This document shows, in pieces, positions 9,955-19,003 of a DNA stretch of 64,000 nt. Source of the stretch: Bradyrhizobium manausense (GTDB lineage Bacteria > Pseudomonadota > Alphaproteobacteria > Rhizobiales > Xanthobacteraceae); contig NZ_JAFCKB010000008.1 of assembly GCF_018130615.1 (NCBI RefSeq), positions 213,501 to 277,500 of the forward strand. The letters are read 5' to 3'. The notes below the pieces were generated by a model. That model saw only the letters and a program-made list of their open reading frames with translations, was not told the origin of the DNA and made no database searches. Numbering within the stretch: the stretch's first letter is position 1; each line of letters begins with the position of its first letter. Made by a program: the position numbers and the translations under genes.

Positions 9955-10919
9955 GCGAGCCCTTGCTCCGCGTCAGCGGCCTGAAGAAGTATTTCCCCGT
10001 GCTGGGCGGCCTGTTGTCGCGCCAGGTCGGCAGCGTCTACGCGGTCGACGGCGTGTCGTTCTCGGTCAATCGCGGCGAGACGCTCGGTCTCGTCGGCGAA
10101 TCCGGGTGCGGTAAGTCGACGACGGGGCGTTGCGTGCTGCGTCTGATCGAGCCGACCGACGGCGAAGTCGTGTTCGACGGCCAGGACGTCGGCAAGCTCG
10201 GCGGCGGCGATCTGCGCGCGATGCGGCGGAATATGCAGCTCGTGTTTCAGGATCCGTTTGCCTCGCTCAACCCGCGGATGACCGTCGGCTCCATCCTCGG
10301 CGAAGCCTTCACCATCCACAATCTCGCCTCCAACGCCACGGAGCGTGAGGAGCGTGTTGCGGGCCTGCTCGTCAAGGTCGGCCTCAAGGCCGAGCACATG
10401 CGCCGCTATCCGCACGAATTCTCCGGCGGCCAGCGTCAGCGCATCGTGATCGCGCGGGCGCTCGCGGTCGAGCCGAAGCTGATCGTCTGTGACGAGCCGG
10501 TGTCTGCGCTCGACGTCTCGATCCAGGCGCAGGTCATCAACCTGCTGGAAGACCTCCAGGCCGAGCTGAACCTCACCTATCTCTTCGTCGCGCATGACCT
10601 CTCGGTGGTCGAGCACATCTCGGACCGCGTTGCGGTGATGTATCTCGGCCGCATCGTCGAGCTTGCGAAGGCGAGCGACCTCTATCGCAATCCGCAACAT
10701 CCCTACACCAAGGCGCTGCTGTCGGCGGTGCCGGTGCCGGACCCCAAGCTCAAGCGCAACCGCATCCGCCTCAAGGGCGACGTGCCGAGCCCGATGAGGC
10801 CACCGTCCGGCTGTCACTTCCACACCCGTTGTCCGATCGCCCAGCCGCGCTGCGCCGAGGCCGCGCCGGAGCTGAAGGAAGGCGCGGGCGGACATTTTGT
10901 GGCGTGCCATCTGGCCTGA
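9951..10919 (+). CDS. ABC transporter ATPase, DppF/OppF type
   Basis: 322-aa second nucleotide-binding subunit. It starts [17 protein letters not shown] as DppF proteins do. Walker A is GESGCGKST, the Q-loop is in [13 protein letters not shown], the signature is FSGGQRQRI, Walker B is [12 protein letters not shown] and the switch His is in VAHDLSVV. The C-terminal extension has the cysteine cluster [15 protein letters not shown]. The start overlaps the preceding gene as ATGA, showing tight translational coupling. With the four preceding genes this makes a complete importer of the DppBCDF plus DppA layout. Confidence 0.92.
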
Positions 10920-10983
10920 GTTACGCGGTGCATAGGTCGCCGGCGGTCTTGATCCCGGGGGCCCGTCCGGCGTAGGGGGACGC

Positions 10984-12234
10984 ATGAGCCAGATACAGGA
11001 CGTGACGCTGGGTGCGGTTGATGTGGCCCGTGCGACGGATCGCGACGCGGCGGCGCGCCGGGCGCTATGGGGGTCGGCGCTCGGCTACGCCATGGATGGA
11101 TTCGACCTCCTCATCCTCGGCTTCATGCTGACGGCGATTTCGAAAGACCTTCATCTCACGCAGCCGCAGGCGGCCTCGCTGGTGACGGGAACGCTGGTCG
11201 GTGCGGTGGTCGGCGGCTTTGTCTTCGGCATGCTGTCGGACCGGCTCGGGCGCGTCCGGGTTCTGACCTGGAGCATCGTCCTGTTCGCGGTCTTCACCGG
11301 GCTCTGCGCGCTGGCGCAAGGCTATTGGGACCTGCTGATCTATCGGGCCATCGCCGGCATCGGTCTCGGCGGCGAGTTCGGCATCGGCATGGCGCTGGTG
11401 GCCGAGGCCTGGCCCGCGAGCAAACGCGCGCGGGCAACATCCTATGTCGGGCTGGGCTGGCAGTTCGGCGTGCTCACGGCGGCGCTGGTGACGCCGGTGC
11501 TGTTGCCGGTCATCGGCTGGCGCGGGATGTTTGCGCTCGGCGTACTTCCGGCGGTGATCGCCTACGTGATCCGGCGCAAGCTGCACGAGCCGGATGTCTT
11601 CATTGCGCACAAGGCGAACGCGACGAAAGCTGGCTCGTCACTTCGTGCGCTCGTGGCTGATGCGGAGACGGCCAGGATCGGCATCGGGATGATCATTCTC
11701 TGCTCGGTGCAGAATTTCGGCTACTACGGCATCATGATCTGGCTGCCGAACTATCTCTCGACGCGGTTCGGCTACGGCCTGACGCAATCGGCGCTGTGGA
11801 CCGCTGTCACCATCGCCGGCATGGCGCTCGGCATCTTCCTGTTCGGCCATGCCGCGGACCGTTTCGGCCGCCGTGCGGCGTTCCTGACCTACATGCTGGG
11901 CGCGGCGATCATGGTGGTGGTGTACTCGCAGTTGACGGCCGCCGGCGCGCTGCTGGTCGGCGGGGCCGTGATGGGCTTCTTCGTCAACGGCATGCTCGGC
12001 GGCTATGGCGCGCTGATGAGCGAACTTTATCCGACCGCGGCGCGGGCCACTGCGCAGAACGTGTTCTTCAACATCGGGCGGGCAGTGGCCGGTTTCGGTC
12101 CGCTGGTGGTCGGCATCGTCAGTGCCGCTTACGGCTTTCCGACCGCGATCGCAGGTCTTGCACTGCTTTACCTGATTGACATCGTGGCGTTGCTCGCCCT
12201 GATCCCGGAGCGGCGCGGCGTCGATCTCGCCTGA
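10984..12234 (+). CDS. MFS transporter, sugar/aromatic-acid porter-like
   Basis: 416-aa protein with about 12 transmembrane helices. The MFS signature GMLSDRLGRVRV lies between helices 2 and 3, and GHAADRFGRRAAF repeats it between helices 8 and 9. YRAIAGIGLGGEFGIG marks helix 4. The sequence style is close to the sialate/aromatic-acid:H+ symporter groups. ATG 10984 follows GTAGGGGGACGC, a good ribosome binding site, 64 bp after the ABC operon. It may be the last gene of that transcript. The substrate is unknown; a link to the peptide importer is inferred only from position. Confidence 0.8.
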   Translation: MSQIQDVTLGAVDVARATDRDAAARRALWGSALGYAMDGFDLLILGFMLTAISKDLHLTQPQAASLVTGTLVGAVVGGFVFGMLSDRLGRVRVLTWSIVLFAVFTGLCALAQGYWDLLIYRAIAGIGLGGEFGIGMALVAEAWPASKRARATSYVGLGWQFGVLTAALVTPVLLPVIGWRGMFALGVLPAVIAYVIRRKLHEPDVFIAHKANATKAGSSLRALVADAETARIGIGMIILCSVQNFGYYGIMIWLPNYLSTRFGYGLTQSALWTAVTIAGMALGIFLFGHAADRFGRRAAFLTYMLGAAIMVVVYSQLTAAGALLVGGAVMGFFVNGMLGGYGALMSELYPTAARATAQNVFFNIGRAVAGFGPLVVGIVSAAYGFPTAIAGLALLYLIDIVALLALIPERRGVDLA

Positions 12235-12247
12235 CGTCGGTTTCGCC

Positions 12248-12871
12248 TCACTCCTCACGGAGCAGGCCGTAGCCTGACAGGGCCGTCTTGAACGTTTCCA
12301 CGGACGAGTGGTGATGCGCAAGGAGGCCGGCTTGCCGTGCCCCGGCGACATTTGCCGCGAGGTCGTCGACAAAGAGGATGGTCGCGGGGCTGGCCTTGAG
12401 CTCTGAAACGCAGCGGCGGTAGCAGAGCGGATCGGGCTTCGCCGCTCCGAATTGGGCTGACGTGTAGATCTTGGAGCCGAACAGCGGCCGCAATTCCGGC
12501 AGCAGCGTATCGATGTGATCGGCGACCAGTGTGGTGTTGTTGGTCAGGACCGCAGTATCGACACTTCGGCGCAGCTGACCGACGATCTCCAGCATGGCGC
12601 AATCGGCCCGCATTGAACAGCGTCGCGCCTCCACCCATTCGTCGAGCGACAGCGGATAACCGATGCGCTCGCCGAAGCCCCGCAGATAGTCGGCGGCATC
12701 AAGCGTGCCGGAATCGCCGAGCAGCTCGAAGCCGCTGTCCCAGATCGCCGAGTGGACGGCTTCGCTGCTGGTCCCCGCAAGCGCGGCGAGGTGCGCGACA
12801 CGCTTTCCCCTGTCGTAGCCGCAGAGGACGTTGTCCATATCGAAGAGGACGAGCTTGATTTCGTCAGCCAC
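12248..12871 (-). CDS. HAD-superfamily hydrolase (IA-like)
   Basis: 207-aa haloacid-dehalogenase-fold enzyme. Motif I is LFDMDNVLCGYD with the nucleophile Asp11 and acid Asp13, motif II is VLTNNT, motif III is AAKPDPLCYRR with the catalytic lysine, and motif IV is FVDDLAANV. A helical cap lies between motifs I and II. It is probably a small-molecule phosphatase in the cytoplasm. GTG at 12871 is used as start, with GAGAG upstream. It is convergent with the MFS gene, 13 bp apart. The substrate is unknown. Confidence 0.82.
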   Translation of the reverse strand: MADEIKLVLFDMDNVLCGYDRGKRVAHLAALAGTSSEAVHSAIWDSGFELLGDSGTLDAADYLRGFGERIGYPLSLDEWVEARRCSMRADCAMLEIVGQLRRSVDTAVLTNNTTLVADHIDTLLPELRPLFGSKIYTSAQFGAAKPDPLCYRRCVSELKASPATILFVDDLAANVAGARQAGLLAHHHSSVETFKTALSGYGLLREE

Positions 12872-12965
12872 AGCAGCGCTCTCGGATGGCCGAACATCCG
12901 GCCGTGACCGCAGTCATAACCGGTCGGAGCGCAGGCAACAAACCCGGCGGCGTTCGTCGATCCCG

Positions 12966-14867
12966 TCACGCGCTCTTCGCGGGCCAGGGGACGACCTGTC
13001 CCGACATCACCAGCCGGTCACGGCCGCTGTCCTTGGCGGTGTAGAGTGCGCGGTCGGCGGCAGCGACCAGCGTGCTTGAATCCGTGACCTGGGACGGAAG
13101 GCCGGTCGCGGCGCCGACGCTGACGGTCACCAGGCGGGACGGTGGATTTTGCGCATGCAGCATGGCGAGATCGTGCAGCGCCTGGCGAATCCCTTCGCCG
13201 ACTTCGGCGCAGCCATCCGGGCCGGTGTTGGGCAGCAACACGGCGAATTCCTCGCCGCCATAACGCGCCGCGAGGTCGGCAGGGCGCCTGGCGGTGGCGG
13301 ATAGAATCCGGCCGAGCGCGCGCAGGCACCCATCGCCGGCCAGATGCCCGTAATGGTCGTTGAACTTCTTGAAATGATCGACGTCGATCAGCAGGAGCGA
13401 CAGCTGGGTGCCGTCGCGCCGCGCGCGCGCCCATTCATCGGCCAGGCGCTCGTCGAATGCGCGCCGGTTGGCAAGGCCGGTGAGGCCGTCGGTCGTTGCA
13501 AGCGAGGCAAGCTTGTCCTGAAGATCCTTCTGCTCCGTCATGTCGCGTATGACGGCAACGACGCCGTCGATCTCGCCGCTGTCCGATGCCAGGGTCACGT
13601 GCAGCGCCGCTTCGGCCCAGATCTCACCCTTGTCGCGATGACGTTGGCGATACACGAACCGCGCCTCCTCGGCTTCGCCTCTCTTCAGCGCGGCGATGGC
13701 CTGCTCGACCCGTTCCATGTCATCGGGGTGGATGCCAGCCAGGGCCGACGTATCAAGCAGTTCCTCGGCCGACCATCCGGTGATGCGCACGCATGAGGGG
13801 GAGACGTAAAGCAGGCGGTTATCGAGCCCGATCCGGGTCACCATGTCGCTGGATTGCTCGGCCAGCAGACGGAAATTCGCTTCCTTGGCGACCAGGACCT
13901 GTGCCATGCGCTGCCGCTGCGACAATTGACGGACCAGATAGAAGCCAATCACGGCGATCAGCAGCACGAGGCCGAAGACGACGATCGCGCGCGTGGCCGC
14001 GGCGTGTCGCCAAGGGGCGAGCACGTCGTCCTTCGACTTGCTCGCGAGCACGAACAGCGGATAGCGGCTGCTGCGCTGGTAGTAGCTCAACCGCTGCACG
14101 CCATCGAGCGGCGACTTGAAATAATAGACAGCCGCGGCGGGACGGCTCTCCCAATTCTTGAACAAGGGCGCATTGGACATGTCTCGTCCGACGAAAGCTC
14201 CGCTCTCGTCACGAGTCCGCACCAGCATGATGCCGGCATTGTTGAGCAGCGATACCGAGCCATTCGGCCCAAAGTCGAACCGCTCGTAGAACTTTGCGAA
14301 ATAGGCGACGTCGATCGTTAGCAGGGCGACGCCGGCGAAGCTGCCGTCGGGATGATTGATCCGGCGTGACGCCGTGATGATCCATTGGCCGCCGGAGCGA
14401 CTTTTGACGGGGCGGCCGATCAGCGTGCCCTTGGCGGGGGAGTCGCGGTGCTGGCGAAAATACTCGCGGTCGCTGTTATTGAGCCCGGAGAAGTCGATTT
14501 GCTCGGTGGTGGCAAGCCAGCGGCCGGTCTCGTCATAGACGAAGATGCCGCGAATGCGATCCGAGGATTTGCGGGTAGGTAAATAGGTCTGGAGCTTTGA
14601 GATTGTGTCCGGGCCCAGTCCGTCGAGCTCGAGCCGGTGGACCAGTCCGACCAGGATCGTATCCGTAAGCTCGAACGTGTCATCCGCGTGCTGGATCAGC
14701 GAATGCGCAAGATTGGCGACGTCGATCTCGGCGTTCCTGAGCTCGGTATTGCGCGTTTCCCATTCGCGCCAGGCGCTCAAGCCTAGGATCGTCATGCAGA
14801 TCAGCGCGACAAAGCCCGCCGCCCAGAGCGGAAGGCGTGTCTTGCCGAGTTCGCGGCTCGTGACCAT
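12966..14867 (-). CDS. Membrane diguanylate cyclase (CACHE-PAS-GGDEF)
   Basis: 633-aa signalling protein. A first membrane helix (about 9-30) and a second near residues 285-305 flank a periplasmic CACHE-type sensor domain containing RYPLFVLASKSKDDVLAPW. A PAS/PAC domain follows (EQSSDMVTRIGLDNRLLYVS to VAVIRDMTEQ). The GGDEF domain begins TTDGLTGLANRRAFDERL and has an intact active site RYGGEEF. Five residues upstream sits RPAD, a full RxxD inhibitory site, so cyclic-di-GMP product feedback is expected. ATG 14867 was chosen over an upstream GTG because GGAG lies eight bases before it. There is no EAL domain. Confidence 0.9.
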   Translation of the reverse strand: MVTSRELGKTRLPLWAAGFVALICMTILGLSAWREWETRNTELRNAEIDVANLAHSLIQHADDTFELTDTILVGLVHRLELDGLGPDTISKLQTYLPTRKSSDRIRGIFVYDETGRWLATTEQIDFSGLNNSDREYFRQHRDSPAKGTLIGRPVKSRSGGQWIITASRRINHPDGSFAGVALLTIDVAYFAKFYERFDFGPNGSVSLLNNAGIMLVRTRDESGAFVGRDMSNAPLFKNWESRPAAAVYYFKSPLDGVQRLSYYQRSSRYPLFVLASKSKDDVLAPWRHAAATRAIVVFGLVLLIAVIGFYLVRQLSQRQRMAQVLVAKEANFRLLAEQSSDMVTRIGLDNRLLYVSPSCVRITGWSAEELLDTSALAGIHPDDMERVEQAIAALKRGEAEEARFVYRQRHRDKGEIWAEAALHVTLASDSGEIDGVVAVIRDMTEQKDLQDKLASLATTDGLTGLANRRAFDERLADEWARARRDGTQLSLLLIDVDHFKKFNDHYGHLAGDGCLRALGRILSATARRPADLAARYGGEEFAVLLPNTGPDGCAEVGEGIRQALHDLAMLHAQNPPSRLVTVSVGAATGLPSQVTDSSTLVAAADRALYTAKDSGRDRLVMSGQVVPWPAKSA

Positions 14868-15049
14868 TGGGCTTGCTCCAATTCGGGGCAAACCTCTCAC
14901 TTTGGCCTTAACGGCTCATTGCAACAACTGCGATGATTGTGCGGAGCCGTACTCAACCGGAGGAAGTTTCCGACGTTTTGATCGACTCTCGTCGGCGGAT
15001 GTTTACCAAGTTTCCCGCGACGCGATGGTTTCGTCTCGCGTCCGTCGTG

Positions 15050-15271
15050 TCACCCTTCCAGCGTGAAACCGACGCGCAACGTCACCTGGTAGTGGCGCAC
15101 GGCGTTATTCTCGATATGACCACGCGTCTGCACCACCTCGAACCATTTCATCTCGCGAACGGTTTTCGCGGCGCGGCTGATCGCGTTCTTGATCGCGTCT
15201 TCGATCGAGGTCTCGGACGATCCGACCAGTTCCAGGATCTTGTAGACATGATCCTTCTCGGCTGTGGGCAT
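15050..15271 (-). CDS. Dodecin family flavin-binding protein
   Basis: 73-aa small protein matching dodecin: [20 protein letters not shown], then the helix-to-strand region [20 protein letters not shown] and the C-terminal strand [13 protein letters not shown]. Dodecins form 12-subunit shells that bind flavins or CoA and act as buffers. The conserved flavin-contact Trp is present in MKWFEV. The start at ATG 15271 follows GGAGACTCGCC, a clear ribosome binding site; a longer upstream frame has no family similarity. Confidence 0.93.
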   Translation of the reverse strand: MPTAEKDHVYKILELVGSSETSIEDAIKNAISRAAKTVREMKWFEVVQTRGHIENNAVRHYQVTLRVGFTLEG

Positions 15272-15419
15272 GGCGAGTCTCCGTCGGTTGCGCTGCCGCA
15301 TTCGCGGTCGCATGGGCATCAGAACTGAACGGACAGCAGCCGTTCCGGTTCCGCTGGCTGCCATGGCCTGCCCGCGCCATTCGCGCAATGACGTCACCGC
15401 GCGCTTATCGGACGCGAAG

Positions 15420-16670
15420 CTACGCTGGCTCGCCGTGCAGGCGGATCGCGGCAGGCTTGGCCTCGCGCAGCAGGACCCACAGCAATATGGCGAGCACCGC
15501 CATGAGCGCGAAGCCTCCGACGGCCGGCGTCATGATACCTCCCGGGCTGCTCGCATGGACGCTCTCTGCGGACAGCCGCGCCGATTGCAGAAGTCCGTAG
15601 GCATTGGCCAGCAGGAGGAGGGCGTAGAAGGTGCTGCGTTCGCGCGGGCTCGCCAGGCTGGCAAGCTCGGGAAGCAGCAGCGCAAGACCGATCCCCACGA
15701 TCGGCAGGTCATAATCGTAGGCGTAGGGGCTGATCATCACCGACGCGACCGCGACGATGCCGAGCGCGAAGCGGGGAGACGGTCCGCGAGCAATCGCGAG
15801 TGCGACGGTGACCAGCGCAAGCGCCGCCATGGCCATCTGGCCCCAGAACGCCCAAGCCGCGGGGAGGCCGGCGTTGTACAAGGCCGCATAGGCCGAGATC
15901 ATCCGAAACAGCTGGTAGCGACCGTCCTCCAGATAGCTTGCTGCTTCGCGAATGCTGCCGAGCCACGCGATCCAGATTTGCGGACCGAAGGCGAGCGTGC
16001 AGACGAGCGAGCTCGTGGTCACCACGATTGCAGCCGTCAGCACCGCCGGCCAGCGGCGCGTCAAAAGCATGTAGATGCCGGCGGCAACGGCCAGATGAGG
16101 CTTGATGACCATCATGCCGAGCACGACGCCTGATAGCACCGGACGCCGGTCGGCGTTGATGCAGACCAGCCCGATCAGCGCACCGGTCAAAAGGCCGTTC
16201 TGGCCGATACCGATGGTGATCGCGATGGCCGGAAAAAAGACGACGAGCACGGCTGCGAAGCCGTGTCCCGCGATGACGCGCAGCACCATCAGATAAGCCG
16301 CGAGCGTGACCGCCGTGAAGAGAAAATAGGCGGCCCAGCCCGGCAGGAATGCGAAGGGGGCAAGCAGCAGGTCGAATTGCGGCGGATAGGTCCAGGGCAT
16401 GACGCCGACAGAACCGCCCGCGGCCGCCATCTGCATCTTCGTGAACGACGCAAACTGGTAGGTCAGATCGAGATCGCCGAGCCAGATTCGCTGCGCGACA
16501 ATGTGGAAGGCGGCGAAGTCCGCGGTCTGGCTGCCGTACCAGAGGCCGCCCTCGAAGAACCGGAAGGTCTTGAAGCCTAGGATGACGGCCAGCAGCGCAA
16601 GAATGACGCAGAGATAGATCGTCCGCTTCCGCGGCGAGGCCTGGATCTGCTCCAACGTTGCGGTGAGCAT
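15420..16670 (-). CDS. GT87/DUF2029-type integral membrane protein
   Basis: 416-aa protein with roughly ten hydrophobic segments. It has the pattern of the DUF2029/glycosyltransferase family 87 (mannosyltransferase-like GT-C fold): a first periplasmic loop with [16 protein letters not shown], where the acidic residue may be catalytic, followed by [35 protein letters not shown] and the central [17 protein letters not shown] enzymes use polyprenyl-linked sugars at the outer face of the membrane. The acceptor is unknown. ATG 16670 is preferred over an upstream TTG. Confidence 0.75.
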   Translation of the reverse strand: MLTATLEQIQASPRKRTIYLCVILALLAVILGFKTFRFFEGGLWYGSQTADFAAFHIVAQRIWLGDLDLTYQFASFTKMQMAAAGGSVGVMPWTYPPQFDLLLAPFAFLPGWAAYFLFTAVTLAAYLMVLRVIAGHGFAAVLVVFFPAIAITIGIGQNGLLTGALIGLVCINADRRPVLSGVVLGMMVIKPHLAVAAGIYMLLTRRWPAVLTAAIVVTTSSLVCTLAFGPQIWIAWLGSIREAASYLEDGRYQLFRMISAYAALYNAGLPAAWAFWGQMAMAALALVTVALAIARGPSPRFALGIVAVASVMISPYAYDYDLPIVGIGLALLLPELASLASPRERSTFYALLLLANAYGLLQSARLSAESVHASSPGGIMTPAVGGFALMAVLAILLWVLLREAKPAAIRLHGEPA

Positions 16671-16772
16671 CGGTTCGCTATCTCTACGCCGCGGCAAGGC
16701 CTGCCGATCTGCGGGCGAGATTGCGGATCGAACCTTAAGGTCCGGTAACGAAAGCCGCCGGTTCTTGCAGCA

Positions 16773-17330
16773 CTACGGATCCAGCTCCGTATCCCAGTAG
16801 AGATAGTCCAGCCAGCTGTCGTGCAGATAGTTCGGCGGAAACAGGCGGCCGTTGCGGTGGAGCTGGTGGACCGTCGGCGCGAACGCGCTCTGGCGCGGAA
16901 ACATCTTGGCTTGCGCCGGTGTCAGATTGCCCTTGCGCAGGTTGCAGGGCGAGCAAGCCGCGACCACGTTCTCCCAGGTGGTCTGGCCGCCTTTGCTGCG
17001 CGGGATGATGTGGTCGAAGGTGAGGTCTTCGGGCGAGCCGCAATATTGGCAGGCGAAACGATCGCGCAGGAAGACGTTGAACCGGGTGAAGGCGGGGTGG
17101 GTGGTCGGCTTGACGAAGGATTTGAGCGAGACCACGCTCGGCAGCTGCATTTGCAGCGTGGGACTGTGAACCGCCTGATCGTAATGCGCTACGATGTTGA
17201 CGCGGTCGAGGAACACCGCCTTGATCGCGTCCTGCCACGACCACAGAGACAGTGGGTAGTAACTCAGCGGCCGGAAGTCCGCGTTGAGGACCAGCACCGG
17301 CCAACTGCCTTGCGAGACATGTGCGTTCAA
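16773..17330 (-). CDS. HNH endonuclease family protein
   Basis: 185-aa protein. The HNH core is LTFDHIIPRSKGGQTTWENV followed by ACSPCNLRKGN. A zinc-binding pair, CQYCG, lies before the core and CSPC after it, so four cysteines frame the ββα-metal fold. The N-terminal half (VLVLNADFRPLSYYPLSLW) is conserved in stand-alone HNH proteins common in alphaproteobacteria, which are not tied to restriction systems. Its role in the cell is not known. No methylase or toxin partner is adjacent. Just upstream (17354-17394) sits a set of inverted repeats. Confidence 0.85.
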   Translation of the reverse strand: MNAHVSQGSWPVLVLNADFRPLSYYPLSLWSWQDAIKAVFLDRVNIVAHYDQAVHSPTLQMQLPSVVSLKSFVKPTTHPAFTRFNVFLRDRFACQYCGSPEDLTFDHIIPRSKGGQTTWENVVAACSPCNLRKGNLTPAQAKMFPRQSAFAPTVHQLHRNGRLFPPNYLHDSWLDYLYWDTELDP

Positions 17331-17353
17331 GTAACGCTCCCGGCCTCCAATAT

Positions 17354-17394
17354 ACGCTGCGAAGCAGCATGTACTGACATACTACATGCAGCGT
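17354..17394. promoter_or_regulatory. Nested inverted repeats upstream of the HNH gene
   Basis: Three overlapping inverted repeats lie 24-64 bp upstream of the HNH start: ACGCTGC (17354-17360) with GCAGCGT (17388-17394), GCTGC (17356-17360) with GCAGC (17364-17368), and GCATGTA (17367-17373) with TACATGC (17383-17389). They can form alternative hairpins in an mRNA leader or serve as a protein operator. No regulator is identified, so the function is only suggested by position. Confidence 0.35.
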
Positions 17395-17543
17395 GACGGG
17401 ATTGTGAAGCCCGTTGAGCGACTTATTCAGGGCGCACGCAATACGGCGGCGGGGTGGCAAACGCTCAAAAACGCCGCGATTTGGCGCGGGCGCGCGGTAT
17501 CGGCGCGGAACAGCCTCGACCAAGACCTTGGGACGCGCGGCGG

Positions 17544-17819
17544 CTATTCCTGCACCCGCTCCAGCTTCTGCAGGCATCGGGTGGCGCGCACGACGGCCGG
17601 CATCTCTTCGTGCGGAAAGCTGGTCTTCCAGTCGGTGACGCCGATTTCGCCGACATAGATGTCGCCTTTCGAATCCAGCGCGATGCCGTGCGGTGCCAGA
17701 AACTTTCCGCTGGCGACACCCGGGCCTTCCACGCTGCCGAGCCGTGCGAGTGCCGCGCGATCTGGCTTGCCCATCGCGCGCTCGAACCCATCGAGCCAGG
17801 CTTGGGCGGAGACGGCCAT
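17544..17819 (-). pseudogene. Remnant of an NHL-repeat / amidating-lyase-like beta-propeller gene
   Basis: A 91-codon open frame whose last two thirds read like the end of a six-bladed NHL propeller: LARLGS, FLAPHGIALDSKGDIYVGE, then VVRATRCLQKLERV. Full-length members of this family are about 300-400 aa, and the preceding blades are absent here. The first 20 or so codons do not resemble the family. It is best read as a 3' fragment left by deletion. A short inverted repeat (17832-17840 with 17889-17897) lies just upstream of the broken end. An alternative is a short, expressed fragment. Confidence 0.5.
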
Positions 17820-17917
17820 ATCCTTGGTGCGATCCAGTATGCGCGACCTCGTGGCCGTCTTCGCGGCGTTTCCTTTGAGAGGAACGCTATACTGGATTAG
17901 CCGACGTCAAAAGCGCA

Positions 17918-19003
17918 TTACCCGAGCAGCGAGAGCATGTGGCCCTGCTCAGGCGGAATGCGCCCCTTCAGCGTCGCGAGATAAATGCGCTGCACGGCTT
18001 CCGGCCCGCGGCTCTCGACCACGCTCAGGCATCTTTCCAGCATCGGCGCGAAGCCTGACCATGCGGCGCCAAAACGCTGCTCGATACCGCCCGGACCCCA
18101 ATCCTTCGCGCGCTTGCGGATGTGGTCGGGCGCGAAGAACCAGCGTGGCTTTGCGCCGGGCAACGTGCCCTCGTTCGCGTCGGTGGCGCGATGCGTCAAG
18201 CCGACGCGTACCGAGCAGGCCATCTGCCCGCCGAAATGGTTGTGCAGCCCGGCCCGCAACGCGCTGCTGCCGGCCATGTCGACGAAGGCAACCGGCTTGT
18301 CGGTCGGGAGTGAATTGACGCGGTCATAGGTGACGACGTCGTCATAGCAGGGCAGCGAGCCGACAAAACCCGCATTGCCCGCCGAGGTCAGCCCGATCAC
18401 CTTGCGGCCGCGGCTGTGCAGGAGATGCGCAAGCCCGAAAGCAGTCTTGCTCGAGGCACTCGACAACAGCACGGTGCGCGCGCCGAAATCGTCGTTCTCG
18501 GCCAGAAAATCGTCGACCAGGAACGACAGCATGAACAGCGGTCGCAACAGCGCCTGTAGGTCGCCCTGATGCCCGGCAAAGGCGGGATCGCCGGTGACGC
18601 GGGAATAGAGATTGTAAACCGGCGCGACCTGCTTGCGATGCTCGGCGCCGTCACGAAGCGCGCGCTTGCTGACGTCTGCGGCTTCGATGACGAGATGGGT
18701 CGCCATCGGGAAATAGCCGAACAGAAGTTCGCCGACGGCGACGCCTGGATGTTTGGAGGCAATGACCTCGCCGAAGCCCCACACCGGAATGTTGCCAAAG
18801 CCCTGCGGCGCCGGAAAGATCTGCCAGTATTTCAGCTCGTCGCCCATCACGGCATAGGTGATGTTGTTGGCGGTGAACGCGAAGCGATCGACCTTCACCA
18901 GAAGCGCATCCGCGGGCAATGCGGCTGCATCCGGAAGAGTGGTCTCGATCAGCTTGCATTGCTCGAGATCGTTGCGTGCGACGACGAAGTCGGTCGATGT
19001 CAT
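17918..19003 (-). CDS. DUF2855 family protein
   Basis: 361-aa protein of the DUF2855 family. Recognisable stretches are FTANNITYAVMGDELKYWQ near the N-terminus and VWGFGEVIASKHPGVAVGE. The middle has a medium-chain-reductase-like nucleotide-binding pattern (LLSSASSKTAFGLAHLL, then RKVIGLTSAGN), so an oxidoreductase fold related to quinone reductases is likely. No catalytic role is established for the family that I can state. Its ATG overlaps the TGA of the upstream glycosylase gene (ATGA), so the two are translationally coupled. Confidence 0.8.
   Translation of the reverse strand: MTSTDFVVARNDLEQCKLIETTLPDAAALPADALLVKVDRFAFTANNITYAVMGDELKYWQIFPAPQGFGNIPVWGFGEVIASKHPGVAVGELLFGYFPMATHLVIEAADVSKRALRDGAEHRKQVAPVYNLYSRVTGDPAFAGHQGDLQALLRPLFMLSFLVDDFLAENDDFGARTVLLSSASSKTAFGLAHLLHSRGRKVIGLTSAGNAGFVGSLPCYDDVVTYDRVNSLPTDKPVAFVDMAGSSALRAGLHNHFGGQMACSVRVGLTHRATDANEGTLPGAKPRWFFAPDHIRKRAKDWGPGGIEQRFGAAWSGFAPMLERCLSVVESRGPEAVQRIYLATLKGRIPPEQGHMLSLLG

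Noticed and set aside
16735-17577. A possible restriction system around the HNH gene
   Set aside because: No methyltransferase, specificity subunit, helicase or toxin gene is near; the HNH type is a common solitary protein.
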